Below, in pieces: positions 23,528-35,618 of a DNA stretch of 64,000 nt (position 1 is the first letter of the stretch; every line of letters begins with the position of its first letter). The DNA lies in contig NC_134013.1 of assembly GCF_040712315.1 (NCBI RefSeq), forward strand, positions 84,512,001 through 84,576,000, written 5' to 3'. Under the pieces are notes generated by a model that ran no database searches, was not told the origin of the DNA, and saw only the letters and a list, made by a program, of their open reading frames with translations. This DNA comes from Castanea sativa (taxonomy: Eukaryota; Streptophyta; Magnoliopsida; Fagales; Fagaceae). The translations under genes and the position numbers were made by a program.

Positions 23528-24583
23528 ATGTCTCCCACCAAACATTCAGCTTCTAAGAAACCAACTTCAAAGCGTGCATTCATAGATTTTGACAACTTTA
23601 AGTCTATTGAGGTAGACTTGAAGTATAATGACTCCTACAAAAGAGCAACCATTATCATGGAAAGGGTTGTGGAGTTAGACACTCTTGAGGACACTAGCAT
23701 ACTTGCAGTTTTCAGGGAATGGACGTGGACAAAATTGCTGAATTCAGTTGGAGTAGTGTATTCAAAGATTATCAGAGAGTTTTTCTCCAATGCTAGTATT
23801 GAAGGAGATAATATAAACTGTTGGGTAAGGCACAGAGAGTTTGTCATCACTAAGGACAGCATTCAAGAGTTCTTAGAAGTTCGTCCTCCCTCTTACCCAA
23901 TCACGGTGCAATATGAGCATAGATTGGAATCTATTGAGGAGATGATGAGGGTACTTGGTGGTACTTCTATGAAAACCTCCATGAACATAATCCCATTCAG
24001 TCCAGAGATGAGGACCTTTGCTCATGTGATGATCAGCAATTTATACCCAATCACCAACCTCACTACATTGTCTACTCCAAAGACAATCTTTTTATATGAT
24101 CTCTTCACCCACAAAGAGATTGAAATTTGTGGACACATCCTCCACCTTTTGAAGAAGAGTATTGAGAAGCAGAACTCTAAAACAGTCGTGCCATTCCCTT
24201 CACTCATAATGGGCCTAATTGCAAAGACAAGGCTCAAACTTCCTAGTGGTCTCACTGTGGTTCAGAGGGACTATCCTATTGGTGGACACACAGTGACTCA
24301 AAGCACAACTCACATCAAAGGATCAAAGACTGGCACTTCTCAAATTCCAAGGACTGCTGTTCAAGAAGAAGGTGGAGACACGGAGGATGAGATTGATAGA
24401 TTCACTTCTGCCCTAGAGACTTTAGCACAGCCATCCTCTTCAGCACCTACACGAGGATCCGATCGTCTTGATCACCTTCTTACAATGGTAGATCAGATAT
24501 ATGGCATGCTCGAGTCTCATGTGCATCATACCGCGGATCAATTTGCTTACATCCAAGGCCAGATCATTGCATTATCATCTTAA
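23528..24583 (+). CDS. ORF2 of element 2: env-like / putative plant transposon protein, intact
   Basis: An uninterrupted 351-residue ORF. I chose the ATG at 23528 (MSPTKHSASKKPTSKRAF) because the upstream in-frame extension is hydrophobic and unlike the element 1 protein, whose N-terminus is similarly basic and Ser/Lys-rich. The core holds REFF, a CWVRHREF motif, an EFLEVRPPSYP segment and a hydrophobic FLYDLF...LHLL stretch. This parallels the REFY/WIRG/ALG/FLYAL pattern of 8306-9392 and the plant PF20167-like family. A Ser/Thr/Pro-rich linker (residues about 255-305) and a C-terminal coiled coil (DRLDHLLTMVDQIYGML) follow. It keeps its frame although gag of the same element does not. Its function is unknown; a membrane-glycoprotein role is not supported by any obvious signal peptide from this start. 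Confidence 0.7.
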   Translation: MSPTKHSASKKPTSKRAFIDFDNFKSIEVDLKYNDSYKRATIIMERVVELDTLEDTSILAVFREWTWTKLLNSVGVVYSKIIREFFSNASIEGDNINCWVRHREFVITKDSIQEFLEVRPPSYPITVQYEHRLESIEEMMRVLGGTSMKTSMNIIPFSPEMRTFAHVMISNLYPITNLTTLSTPKTIFLYDLFTHKEIEICGHILHLLKKSIEKQNSKTVVPFPSLIMGLIAKTRLKLPSGLTVVQRDYPIGGHTVTQSTTHIKGSKTGTSQIPRTAVQEEGGDTEDEIDRFTSALETLAQPSSSAPTRGSDRLDHLLTMVDQIYGMLESHVHHTADQFAYIQGQIIALSS

Positions 24584-24657
24584 ATTGAGGATATGGCTGT
24601 GGCGCAGGGATTCGATTTAGAATCCAAGTAGTTCTAGCTCCTTTGGCCATTCCGGTC

Positions 24658-25347
24658 AAAAAGGGGGAGAAAATTTTGAGGGGGAGCATAGCGGAGCATA
24701 GTGTAGCACATACACTTCATAGATTTTTTGGTTAATTTTTGGTGGTTTAGTTGTTTACTTTCTTTTGCCATAGTTTAGAACTCTTTTATTTACATTGCTT
24801 TCTTTTAAAGCTTTAAGTACTTTGTTTTAAATTCAGTTTAATATTTAGTACTTTGTGTTTATCTCATTGCTTTGTAGCATTTTTTTCGGTACTTATAGTT
24901 TATCTTGAGTACTACACTCTTGTACCCTTGTTGGATTTTATATCCTTAATGCAAATACTTTGGTATTTTGCATTGGTTGAGTGTTTTGGACATACAATTG
25001 ATTCTTGTTTTGCACTTAATTGCATTGTGTGTCCGGATGATCGTTTACTAGTTAAATGATCATTATAGTCATTCTGTAATGACTGTTCTTGTATGATCAA
25101 GTTATGCTTCATTGTTTATATCTTGACGTTTATCTTGATCGCATTATACTTGCTCCTATACGTACCTTGTATTCAACTTGTCATGAGCTTAATGAAAGTT
25201 TTGTTTGTGTGCAAGTGTTTCAAGACGTGCAAGTGCTTCACAGCTTCTAGATTAGGTGTGAGTGAGTTTTTCCACTGTTCCCAAACTCACGTTTAAGTCT
25301 AGAGTCAGTTATAGGGTGTTTTGTCACGGAGTAGCCAAATGGGGAGA
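24658..25347 (+). other. Multiple polypurine tracts of element 2
   Basis: AAAAAGGGGGAGA at 24658-24670, GAGGGGGAG at 24678-24686, and AATGGGGAGA at 25338-25347 directly before the 3' LTR. The tract between ORF2 and the 3' LTR is otherwise T-rich and non-coding. Confidence 0.75.
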
Positions 25348-25348
25348 T

Positions 25349-26418
25349 TGTAAAGTTGTGATTTACAATTATTTTGTATTGGCTTTAATTTCGTGCCAAA
25401 TTTAATTGTAATTTTATTCAATCTTTTATACTCTGTATTTATTGTGGGATTAAATTCTAAGGGTTGTGTGATAGAGAGAGAGAGTGTGAAGATTCAAGCA
25501 TTTGAAGACAGAAGAGTTTTCATGGGTAGCTCGCGACTAATCATCCCGTGAAGTGATGCATGAGCCTTGCACATGACTTGAATGCGAAGAGTCATGACAG
25601 ATGGTGATAGCTAGTTTTTGCGAGTGTCTCGCAGGTAAGACCTTCTCGCGAGATACCCGTGAAACAGTCTGTTTTGCTATTTTGTCCTATCTGCTCCACT
25701 ACATTCTCATACACACTATATATACCATCATTACCCACATATTGAGTAAGAGCTTTTTAGAAGAGAAAACCTTAGCCTTAAACCCTTGAGAGTGTGAGAT
25801 TTTCATACTCACAATTTTACATACCATCCATTGTGGTTTTCCTCTACTCCTACCTCTCCATTTCTAAATACTTGAGAGGTTGATAGCCCAAACACTTACC
25901 ACACCCATATTGAGTGTCTAGTGAGTTTTTGGTGTTGCTGGGAAGCATTGGAAAATGCCAAGTTTTGGTGAATGCAATTAGGCGCATTGCGGAATCTAGA
26001 AAGCTAGACAAGACACAGTTCCGAAAGGCCTTGTTGGAGTAGGAGCTTGGAGGGTTTAGGTGTATTGGGTAGACTAGGCTTTGAGGGTTTTTTGGTATTC
26101 GTGTATCCCAACTTATTGTCTAGTGGATCGATTTCCGCTTGGAGGGCGACATAGAGGTTTTTCGCCGAGTTCTTCGGTTTCCTCTTCGATAACACATCGG
26201 ATTGTTATCTTGTGTTTGCATCTCTCGTCCCTACTCTTATAGCTTTCTTTTTACTACTGTGCTTTAATGAATATGGTTTAGAGTAGTTATTTTGTTTGTT
26301 CGCTCGCATTTACTCTATTTCGCACTTAATTTAAGTTAGAGTAAAATCAACCGAGCCATAATCTTTTAATTTGGGGTCTAAACAGCTCTTATATTTATAA
26401 CACAAATTCGAGCTTTCA
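25349..26418 (+). repeat. 3' LTR of element 2
   Basis: It starts TGTAAAGTTGTGATTTAC and ends CGAGCTTTCA, 1,070 bp, and pairs with 18228-19299. The inverted-repeat arms seen in the 5' LTR carry substitutions here (TCTCGCAGGTA and TACCCGTGA). Confidence 0.93.
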
Positions 26419-26600
26419 GCAGACTTGACGATTCTGTTGCTCATAACCTTGCAAAACATGCACGACATGTCGCAAGTTTAAAGGTGTGGATAGAGGATGT
26501 TCCTTCACACCTCTATTCTGTATTGTTAACCGACCATGGTTGATTTATTTAACGAAATTCAAGTCTTGATTCTCAAAAAAAAAGAAAAAAAGAAAAGAAA
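26419..26600 (+). mobile_element. L1-type LINE, second part: RNase H end and poly-A tail
   Basis: Directly after element 2 the LINE RNase H frame resumes. SHIHR before the insertion joins to a continuation containing DSVAHNLAKHARHV and VWIEDVPSHL, ending with TGA at 26541-26543. An A-rich tail follows (26575-26600). This proves the nesting order: LINE first, LTR element later. Confidence 0.9.
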
Positions 26601-26787
26601 GCTTAATATTAAGTTATACTGGTTGCTAACTCATGCGATGCACAAAAAAGCTTTGTATAAATGTATAATGATTAATTAATAAGTTTTAATAAATAAGCGT
26701 TTATGATTGGGCCCGTGAATCAAGTCAAATTCGGCCCAATTACTAACACCTGTTTTTCAAACATAAGACTCAGGCTTGGCATTAAGT

Positions 26788-26834
<47 letters not shown>

Positions 26835-27623
26835 ATTTTGTTGAACATGCTTATACTACTTGATTTTTTTTTAAGAAACGTGCTACTTGATTATGTGTGT
26901 GTAAATTTTATTTATTTATTTATAAATCTACATTAATGATTAATAATTAAATTATTGTTAATATACCAATAATCGCACAGTACAGTGGCACCCATCCCCT
27001 TCCCCTCCCATTTGCCGTGGATTTGATCCTGCCTCTCCCCTTCTGAAATTAGCAACAATAATAAATTTGATATTATATTAATTTATTTTATTAGTTAAAG
27101 TAATTTTTATTTATGAACTTATAAAAAGTAGATTTATTAATTTTGTAATGTAAGAAATTATATATATGATTTTCACTAGTACATGGAGCATATAAATTAC
27201 CAATAATTTTTTTTTTGTTGAAAATACCAATAAGTTAAAAATAATAAGTTGATATCTTGACACTTATTTACAAATTTAGAAAATCAAATCTCAAATCTAT
27301 ATAAAATTATAAATTCAGTTTTATATTTATAAGTTTATTAATGAACACATTATCATGTTTAAACTTAATTCAAAAGCCTCTTTGATTTATTTATTAAATA
27401 AATAAATATAAACAAAATTTTTTTTAGATGATATTGAGCTATTTGTAAGCCGTTAGAAAATCCAAGTAAAGGGTCTGACTACCTCACAAGGCAATGGTTG
27501 AACCCAATTTCAGCTTCTTTCTTTTTTTTTTGGTAGCAGGCCGGGTGCGAAATAAATGGATCAAATAAAATTTAAAAATTCGAACCCCAAAAAAATAAGA
27601 ACTGTGACCCGGAATTTAAAATA
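26601..27623. other. AT-rich spacer upstream of SmE
   Basis: No gene is recognised. It contains a (TA)n(TATG)n microsatellite at 26789-26834 and long A/T runs. Confidence 0.6.
26789..26834. repeat. (TA)n followed by (TATG)n microsatellite
   Basis: A TA run continues as about six GTAT/TATG tetranucleotides. Confidence 0.9.
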
Positions 27624-27637
27624 AAACGACGCCGTTT
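27624..27637. promoter_or_regulatory. AAACGACGCCGTTT promoter motif
   Basis: This near-palindromic 14-mer lies about 150 bp upstream of the SmE start codon. Motifs of the ACGACGCCGT type recur upstream of dicot housekeeping genes as I recall; the role here is inferred from position. A (CT)n tract in the probable 5' UTR (27722-27758) lies between it and the ATG. Confidence 0.4.
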
Positions 27638-27782
27638 CTATGAGAAAGAAAAAACCCCGAAAAGTCTAAAACCCTTTTCTCTTCGAGTCTGTGACCTAGT
27701 TCCACTCATTCGCACACACACACTCTCTCTCTCTCTCTCTCTCTCCCTCTCTCTCTCTGAAGAACTATCGAATTAGGCAGCC

Positions 27783-30700
27783 ATGGCGAGCACCAAAGTT
27801 CAGAGGATTATGACCCAACCCATTGTAAGCTCACTCCTTTACTTTCGTTTCTCAGTATTTGTTTGTTTTTTTATTCTACGTTCACTCACTCTTTCCCTTT
27901 TTTGTTGTTTGGTTTCTTGGGGTTCGTGCGGCGCCAGAACCTGATTTTCAGGTTTCTTCAGAGTGTAAGTCTTTGTTTTTGGATTCTGGGTTTGCTTTGA
28001 TTTGGTTTTTTTTTAATGGGTCTTGGAGCTTTTGTGCTCATTTTTGCTGTTTTTTTATGTTTTGGTTGGAAATTGGTACAGAAAGCTCGCATTCAGATTT
28101 GGCTTTTTGAGCAGAAAGACCTGAGGATCGAGGGCCGAATCATTGTAAGTTTATGTCTAAGTTTGTAAATCTTGTATTTTTTTTTAATTACTACTTAATT
28201 TTTCTATTGTTTGTAGATTTTGAATTTTTTTGTTATTGGTTTTGGGGTTTAGCTGGCTTGAGAATAATTTTTAGGGAAGATTAAATTTGGGAAGTTCATT
28301 ACAGTGTTTAAAATTGGAGCGACATAACTTTTGTGGAGCAAGAAGGATGTGTTAACATCTAAAATGTTTTTTGGTGTAATTGGAGGGTTAAGTTCATGAC
28401 TGATACATTCGATGAAGGAAGTGAGAATGTTACGCAATGTCTAAGACTTGTTCAAGAGTTGTCATTAGTCATGCTGGTAGATAGATTAGTTGGAATATTT
28501 GAGTGAAATGATTCATGAAATTGTATGAAATTGCTTTTCTCAGCTTTAGGGTTGGATAGCACCAGTTCAGCCTATGATATAGTGATTTACTAAAAGGAGA
28601 GTGATTGATATTACCTTGTTTATAAGTAAGGATTGGTTTAAAATGTTTATAGTTAGCAGTGACATATGTGAGATCTCATCATCTATAGCATTGTGGCCAA
28701 ACCAGGAAATTTAGAAGCATGGTACTAAATATTACTTATTTCAAGCTCAAAATATTATCAAGAGTTTTAACTTCTTCATGAGATGAGCATTTCATTTGGG
28801 AAATTTTTCTTATACATATGTCAGTTAAGAAACCTGCAACCATGTAGAAATAAAATCCTAGCAATAGAAAACTTATAAAGTTGCTGGTCAAGGGATTATT
28901 AGGGCTTGTTTGGTTATGTTTTCATAAAGTAGTTGTTAAAACTACTTATATAAAAAAAGTAGTTTTTAAAACCTATTTTTAGAGAGCAATAAGAAAGCTC
29001 CAAAAGCATAATTTTTCCAATGTTTTTTTTTTCTTAAACTGAACCAAAAATAGTTTTAGGAAATTCTAATTTTTAAGAATAATTTTCTGTTATAAGCTTT
29101 GAAAGAGGGGGACTAATTAAGTGTGATGTGTCCTCTCTATATCTCCATGCACTTGATCTTTAATAAGTCGAGATGTCTTGGTCTTTCTTTTCTGTCATAT
29201 TTCCGAAGCTCTCATTTATTTAAACAATGCATAGCTCTGCCAAAATAAAATAAAATAAAATAAAAAACCACCTTATCCTTATGTTTTGAATGAAATATTG
29301 GCTACACCGGAAAACATATTTTCGGGTCGCAGAGATTTTTTTTGCTATCTTTTTATGATTAAAGCATATCATAGGTAAACATAGTCAGCTTGGATATTGA
29401 AGGAACAACATCTTTTCCTGATACTTGGCCTCTTGAACTAACTGCATATTTGTCAATACTGATGGCTTCATTTGTTCTCATTATAATTTATGGATTGATT
29501 ATCAAACTTCATACGTTTCTGCCATGAATTTGCCCTTATTTCTTGGATTTTTTTTTGTGGGCGTTATAACTTTTTTTTTTTATATAAGTAATTAACTTCA
29601 TTGAAAAATAGATGAAAAAATTCAAGGCACACAGGCATTGTGATATAGCAACAACAAAAAGTCTAAACTAACTAGCTGTGAAAGTACAAAAATCAATTAA
29701 ATCATGCAAAGAATTAAGAATAGAAACACTCATAGCATTTTCCCACTCAAACAGTGTCTAAAATAAAGAAAGTTTCAAATTGTGAATCAATATTTCATCG
29801 ACTTTAAAAGTGCGCCCATTCCATTCCCTCCAGATACCCCATAATCAGGATTGAGGGATCATACTCCAAAGCTCCTTAACTTTGTGTCTGTTGAACTTGC
29901 TTGACCAACTAGCTAGAAGCTCCACAACAACACACAGCATGACCCTATGAACCCCAAATAAAGAACACACCATTTTCCATAACTCTTGAGCTACAGGGCA
30001 GTGTAGGAGTAGTGATCAATAGTCTTCTCACCAATCCACAACAACCACTTGCTGCACCTGCAAATTATTAACAGTCAAAATTTTCCCCAATGTCGCAGTC
30101 CAAATGAAAAAACTCAACTTTGTAGGAGCTTTCGGTTTCCTCAATGAAAGAACTTATGTGTGGTTTGCCAGTACTGTTGGCTTTATTTATTTATTTTTTC
30201 ATTATTATCTATGCATTAATTATCTATTCTGAAAGTTTTCTGCCATGAATTTGGCATTGTGATTTAAGCTTTTGGTTATTTTATTTCTTTGAAGATTATT
30301 TGGAGAAGCAAGTATGGTCAAGCTAAAAACTTCACTGATGTGCTTTTTTAGAAATTTTAGATTGGAATCATCCTCTAAAGTATATTAAGTTAATTAAGGA
30401 TCCTTAATGTATGACTAAATTGTAACTAGTGTGAGGACAAATGGAGTATTACAACTGAGTCTCTTATCACTATAGGTTTGCTTCAAGGATCAACATTCAG
30501 TCCATATCTCTTTGCTCTAGTGATGGATGAGCTCACCAAATCAATTCAAAAGGAAGTCCCTTAGTGTATGCTTTTTGCAGATGATATAGTTTTAGTAGAT
30601 GAAATTAGTGGTGGAGTTAATGCCAAGTTAGAAATTTGGTGAGACACTATAATCTAAAGACTTTCGATTAAGTAGGACTCAAATAGAGTACATAGAATGT

Positions 30701-33169
30701 AAGTTTAGTAAAAGTAGAAACAAAGATCAAGGGATTGTACTATTTGATGGTCAAGAGATACCTAAAAAACAAGAGCTTTTGATATAATAATCCATAAAAG
30801 ATGGAGAGAGTCGAGAGACTGAAGAGGATGTGAATTATAAATTAAGAGCAGGTTGGTGGATGAAGTAGAGAAGTGAATCAAGAGTATTGTATGATCGTAG
30901 AATGTAGGTTATAAGGAGAAATTCTATAAGATTGTTATAAGACCAGTTATGCTTTGTGATATTGAATGTTGGATTGTTAAGAGTTAAGAAAATTTGAGTG
31001 TAATTGAAATGAGAATTTTAAGATTGATAATTGGAGTTATACGGAAGTATAGGATTTTTGATAAGTTGATAGTTACAATGAGGGAGGGGGGGGGGGGGGA
31101 CCTTGGATGCTATAGAAACACCAGGAGGTGCTAACTAGTTGAGCTATAAGTCTCTTGATAAGTGGATATATATGGAAATATAGGATTTGAAATGGGGAAA
31201 TTCGGTTAAAGATAGAGGTGACCCTAATTGATGAAAAGATGAGTAAGAGTTGCTTGAGATGGTTTGATCATGTTTAGAGGAGCGAGATTAATGCACAAAT
31301 GAGAAAGAGTGAGTTGATTCAAGTTGAAGGAATGAAGACATGTAGAGGAAAACCAAAAATAAAATTAGTAGAATTAGTGAAAAAAGATATGTCAAATAAG
31401 GAAGTAATAAAGAGTACGACTTTGGATAGAATTTTATTTTTGATAATTTGATAGTTGGGGGAGATGGGAGTTGAACTCTAGACATCCCTTAGAAACATTA
31501 AGGACTGCTAGTTGAGCTATAAGGCTCTTAACAACTTTGGATAGAATGAAATGGCAGAAGAGATTATGTGTAGTATCCTAACTAATCTATTGAGTATCAA
31601 TAGCTGACCCCAAAGAGTTTGGGACTAAGGCATGATTGTTGTTGAATCGTCCCAAAGTTTTGCAGCATTGGCTGTTATACATGTTTGAAAATAAAATGGT
31701 TGAGGTTTGTGGATAGTTTTTGTATGTGGGGAGTTGTGATTTAGAGCTAGAATTTTTTTATTAACATATATGATAAGTACTTTTGCCATATATTTTGAAT
31801 TTCAACCAAATCTGTGGGATGATATTGTCAAAATTCCATCTTAAGAACTTTGAAATCTTTGTAAACGTGTAATTTCTTGGTTTGCCTTTCTGTCCATGAC
31901 TGTGGCCTATTCTTATTTTACTTATTAGCATCAGGTCTATAGATTTCTTAGATCAATGTACAATATAGTTCGTCTAATTTTGGCTGTTGAGTGAAATTTG
32001 ATGCACAGGATTGCACCAAATTGGTCATGCATAATAAGATGTAGGTTTCAACTGAAAATGGCAAAATAGCTGACAGATGTGGTGCAATCATTAACTGTTG
32101 ACATTTGGGTATAAAGCCAATCAGCTAAATTGTTGGAGTTCCAATGGGAATGCCATTGTGTGGTGATCCTACTTTTCAGATGTATTGATGTATACTCTTT
32201 TGAGGCTTGCCCTTACAAGAGACTTGGGGAATGTATGTTATGAAACTATTAAAAGTTTTTATCCGAAAATGAAGGTATATGCTTTAAATCCGATGCCTTG
32301 AATGGCCTCTTTGTGTATGAATGCACTCTACACCTAGGAAGCACGGGTGCGGCGTTTGGGCTGCCGCACCTGAGTCCGACGCGGGGACGCGCAGGCAACG
32401 CCGCTGCCTGAGCGTCCGTGCTGTGTCCCCCTTTTTTTTGTTTTTTTTGTTTTGCGATACGCGCTGACTCGGCGCCGACGCGCGCCGATTCGGATTGTAT
32501 CGGTCGAATATCGGTGTGTTTCGGCCGGAAAATGAAAATCGGCGGTAAGGAAAAAAAGAAGAAGCTTATACTGAAAATACCACACCGCTATTGCCGTCAC
32601 AGTTTCACCAGCCTTAACCCCTTTCTTCTTCTTCTTCTTCTTCTTCGCTTCTTCGCCTTCTTCTTTCTTTTTTTTTGCCGGAGCCGTGCGTTATGTTCTG
32701 TGTCTTTTTGGTTGATAAGTTTTGTTTTGTTTTTTTTTTTTGGGAAAAGGATTGTTAAATGCCTTTTTGTTATCAACTGGGCTTTATTTGTCTTGTGTGC
32801 CTCTGACCAATCACGTGACTGAGCCCCATCTTTCCTTCCTTTTTCTTTTTTTTTTTTAAAATGGGAAGCTACACCTATTTTAATATTTTTGTCAATAATT
32901 CAAGTGTCAACTTTTGTGTACTTATTATTATTATTATTATTATTATATAAAAAAGCATGCTTAGCAATATATAATATATATATATAAATATTTTTAATAA
33001 TTTTTTAATTCGCCGCACCCCGCCGCACCCGCACCTATTTTTTCAAAAATTGCCGAGTCCCGCACCTGCACCGGCACCGGCACCGGCACTCGAATTTGAA
33101 AACGCACCTGTGCTTCATAGCTCTACACAACTGAGACTCAGCTTTCTATAAATTGACTTGGAAGTTTAA

Positions 33170-33204
<35 letters not shown>

Positions 33205-35578
33205 TGATAAGTAAAAAGTTTTATTGATATAAAAAAGGAACACCATGGTACACAGGGAGTGTACAAGGGGTCAACAAATCAAATACAAAAATTGCAAGAA
33301 TCTAGGAAATCAATAAAAGAAGGGAATGATTGTTTTTGCAAAGCAAACAACCAATCTAATAAAGTTCTAAAAGAGAATAGCTTGAGGTCCGAAATAGATC
33401 TCTCAATTTCTTCAAAATATCTACTATTGCTCTCCCTCTAAAGACACCACAGTAAACAATGAGGAACGATGGACCATATATAACCATTTCGATGATGACC
33501 AAAGCTGCCTTGCCAACACCCTAACAGCCCCAAAACAGTATGCGGCATAACCTAAGTTACTCCAAATAAACCCAAAATCATAGACCATAGATCCATATCA
33601 ACTAGATAGTGAAGGAAGAGATGGTCAACCGATTCACCATTACTCTTGCACATGTAGCTCCAATCCAAAATCCACACCTTCCTTTTTCATACATTATCAA
33701 TTGTCAAGCATTTCCCTAAGGCAACAGTCCAAACAAAGAAAACTACTCTAGAGGGAATCTTCTGCTTCCAAATACTTCTCTAAGGAAAACTGTAGATTGT
33801 AGGGCCAACTAAAATTCTATAATAATCATTAACCATGAACCCCTTATCTTTGCTAGGTATCCAACACATCTTATCCTCACCAAACCCCCTTATTGAAGAA
33901 CTATATGTGGTTTCCATGAAGCCTAACATAGCCTCTAATTCCCGAGCATGCACACCCCTAAAAAAGCTCACATCCCAAAAGAGGACTCCATTGGAGGACT
34001 TCATAAGCTTAGCCACACTAGCCTCCTTATTCCTGCAAAATTTGAACAAGTCAGGATAGCTAACAGCAAGAGATGTCTCTTCACATCAACGGTCTTGCTA
34101 AAACTTCACCCTAGACCCATCACCAATATCATACAGAATATGGCGTGAGAAAGAAGGCCATCCCTGACTGATACTTTTCCATAAACCAACGCCATAAAGA
34201 CCATTATTGAAGTAGTGTATCAATTAAGTGATATAAATATTATTGTAACTAGATATTTCAATCACTTATTTTTTGCTCAACTAAATATTTTTGAGAATTT
34301 TGACCTTGAAGGTGGAGTAATAGAACATTCTTGTTCCCCATGGGGATATTTTTGTTGTGTATAACTTGATTATGTGCTACATCTATTGGCCTATAGCTTT
34401 GTTTCATGTTAGTATGGTAGCCTGGTCATTTCTTACATCTCCCACCCCCATCTCTCACAGTCTCACTATCTTTAACTGACCCAAAAATAATTGGGAATAT
34501 GGCTTGGTTGAGTTGGGTAATATAGAGTATAGACATACTAATATTTTTTTGATTGGCAAGTTACACGTGCACCTGAAGAGGCTTGAACTCAGTACCCCAC
34601 CCTCCACCTAGCACATAGAGGAGGAGGAGGTGCCAATTGAGCTAGAGCTCATTGGCAGTAGAGACATACTAATATTACATGATTATTATTATTATTATTA
34701 TTTTTTTCAACAATCAGACTTTCTTTTTATTGCCAAGAGGCTAAAGCCTCCCTCTTACTCAAAAGCTTAAGTCTCACATGGATTGGAGTCTTCATTCCAT
34801 GGAGCCCTTTTTGGACCCCTTCGTCGCCTCCTATCTATAAAGTTCTTCTATTCATCTCCAATTCTGCCATCATTATAATCATAAATAGAGTTTGTCACCT
34901 CAAATGTTTGATATGGTATCTACAGCATGAGCAGATATGGTTATGAGGGATGGCAACAGGGTGGGTTTTCTGCGTGGATCCCATTCCCCACCCTTGCCTT
35001 GCTCAAAGAACTCTGTCCCGTCCCCACCTTAGGTGGTAATTCCTCAGTGTGTCCTTGCCCCATGGGGATTTGTACCCCCTCCCCAAAGTTTGAAAATTTT
35101 GGATAAATCCCAAATTTTAACCATATATCCTTCATAAGATCCAAAGCTTTTCCCTTTTTCAATCCTTATCTTGAAATATTTTTTTTATAAGGTTTGGCTC
35201 CAAAGGAGAAGTGGATAGGGAGATCCGAAATTTTTTATGAGGTTTGGGTCCCAGCCAATTTCCATAAAGTGAGAGAAATGAACTAACTGTGGAGGGCAAG
35301 CAGGCAAGGTGATGACGCTCAAGGGCTGAAGCTCAAGCAGCCAATGTTGTTTCTCACTGAACCAATACTAACCTTCTTGAAGCCACTACTGGTCTTCATG
35401 AAGCCCCTACTGGTCTTCACGAAGCCCTTCTACTTGAGAAACCATTGGATCTCAAATCTTTACAGTTTTGAGGGCTTTGTAGTTTGGGAATTGGGAATAG
35501 GAAAGTGTGGTGAGCAAGAGTGTAGTGATTGTTGAAGACATCTCAAAGAGATGGGGGAGAAGAAGACATGGATGTGTT

Positions 35579-35618
<40 letters not shown>

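Larger units (their letters stand above)
18228..26418 (+). mobile_element. Element 2: pol-less Sirevirus-like LTR retrotransposon nested in the LINE
   Basis: It is 8,191 bp with LTRs of 1,072 and 1,070 bp, a tRNA-Met type primer site (19302-19313), a broken gag with two zinc knuckles, about 2.3 kb of non-coding DNA, an intact env-like ORF, and polypurine tracts at 24658, 24678 and 25338. No pol domain is present: the gag tail reaches a VWVKKG motif, which in autonomous relatives precedes protease, and pol is then missing. The layout is the same as element 1 (3514-10766), but LTR and interior sequences differ, so these are two families or distant subfamilies rather than copies of one element. 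Confidence 0.88.
30450..31645 (+). mobile_element. RTE-type LINE remnant
   Basis: Broken plus-strand frames read [20 protein letters not shown] (30477), [13 protein letters not shown] (30567, with the catalytic ADD), [12 protein letters not shown] near 30930, and MRILRLIIG near 31010. These are typical of plant RTE-clade reverse transcriptase and its C-terminal part. It ends in a short TTGTTGTTG tail, the usual RTE 3' end. Two SINEs are inserted in it (31058-31173, 31433-31533). Confidence 0.8.

Noticed and set aside
26601..26640. Target duplication of the LINE beside its poly-A tail
   Set aside because: No matching copy of the sequence after the tail could be found near 13560, so the 5' edge and duplication remain undefined.
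27859..28110. 83-residue plus-strand ORF
   Set aside because: It runs across SmE introns 1 and 2 and exons 2-3 in the wrong frame; the spliced SmE product explains the conserved parts.
28905..29110. GGGCTTGTTTGG start resembling a MITE terminus
   Set aside because: No matching inverted end or target duplication was found nearby.
32334..32822. ORFs on both strands (134 and 88 residues)
   Set aside because: They lie wholly inside the non-autonomous hAT element, are biased by GC-rich ends and TTC/T runs, and show no domain.
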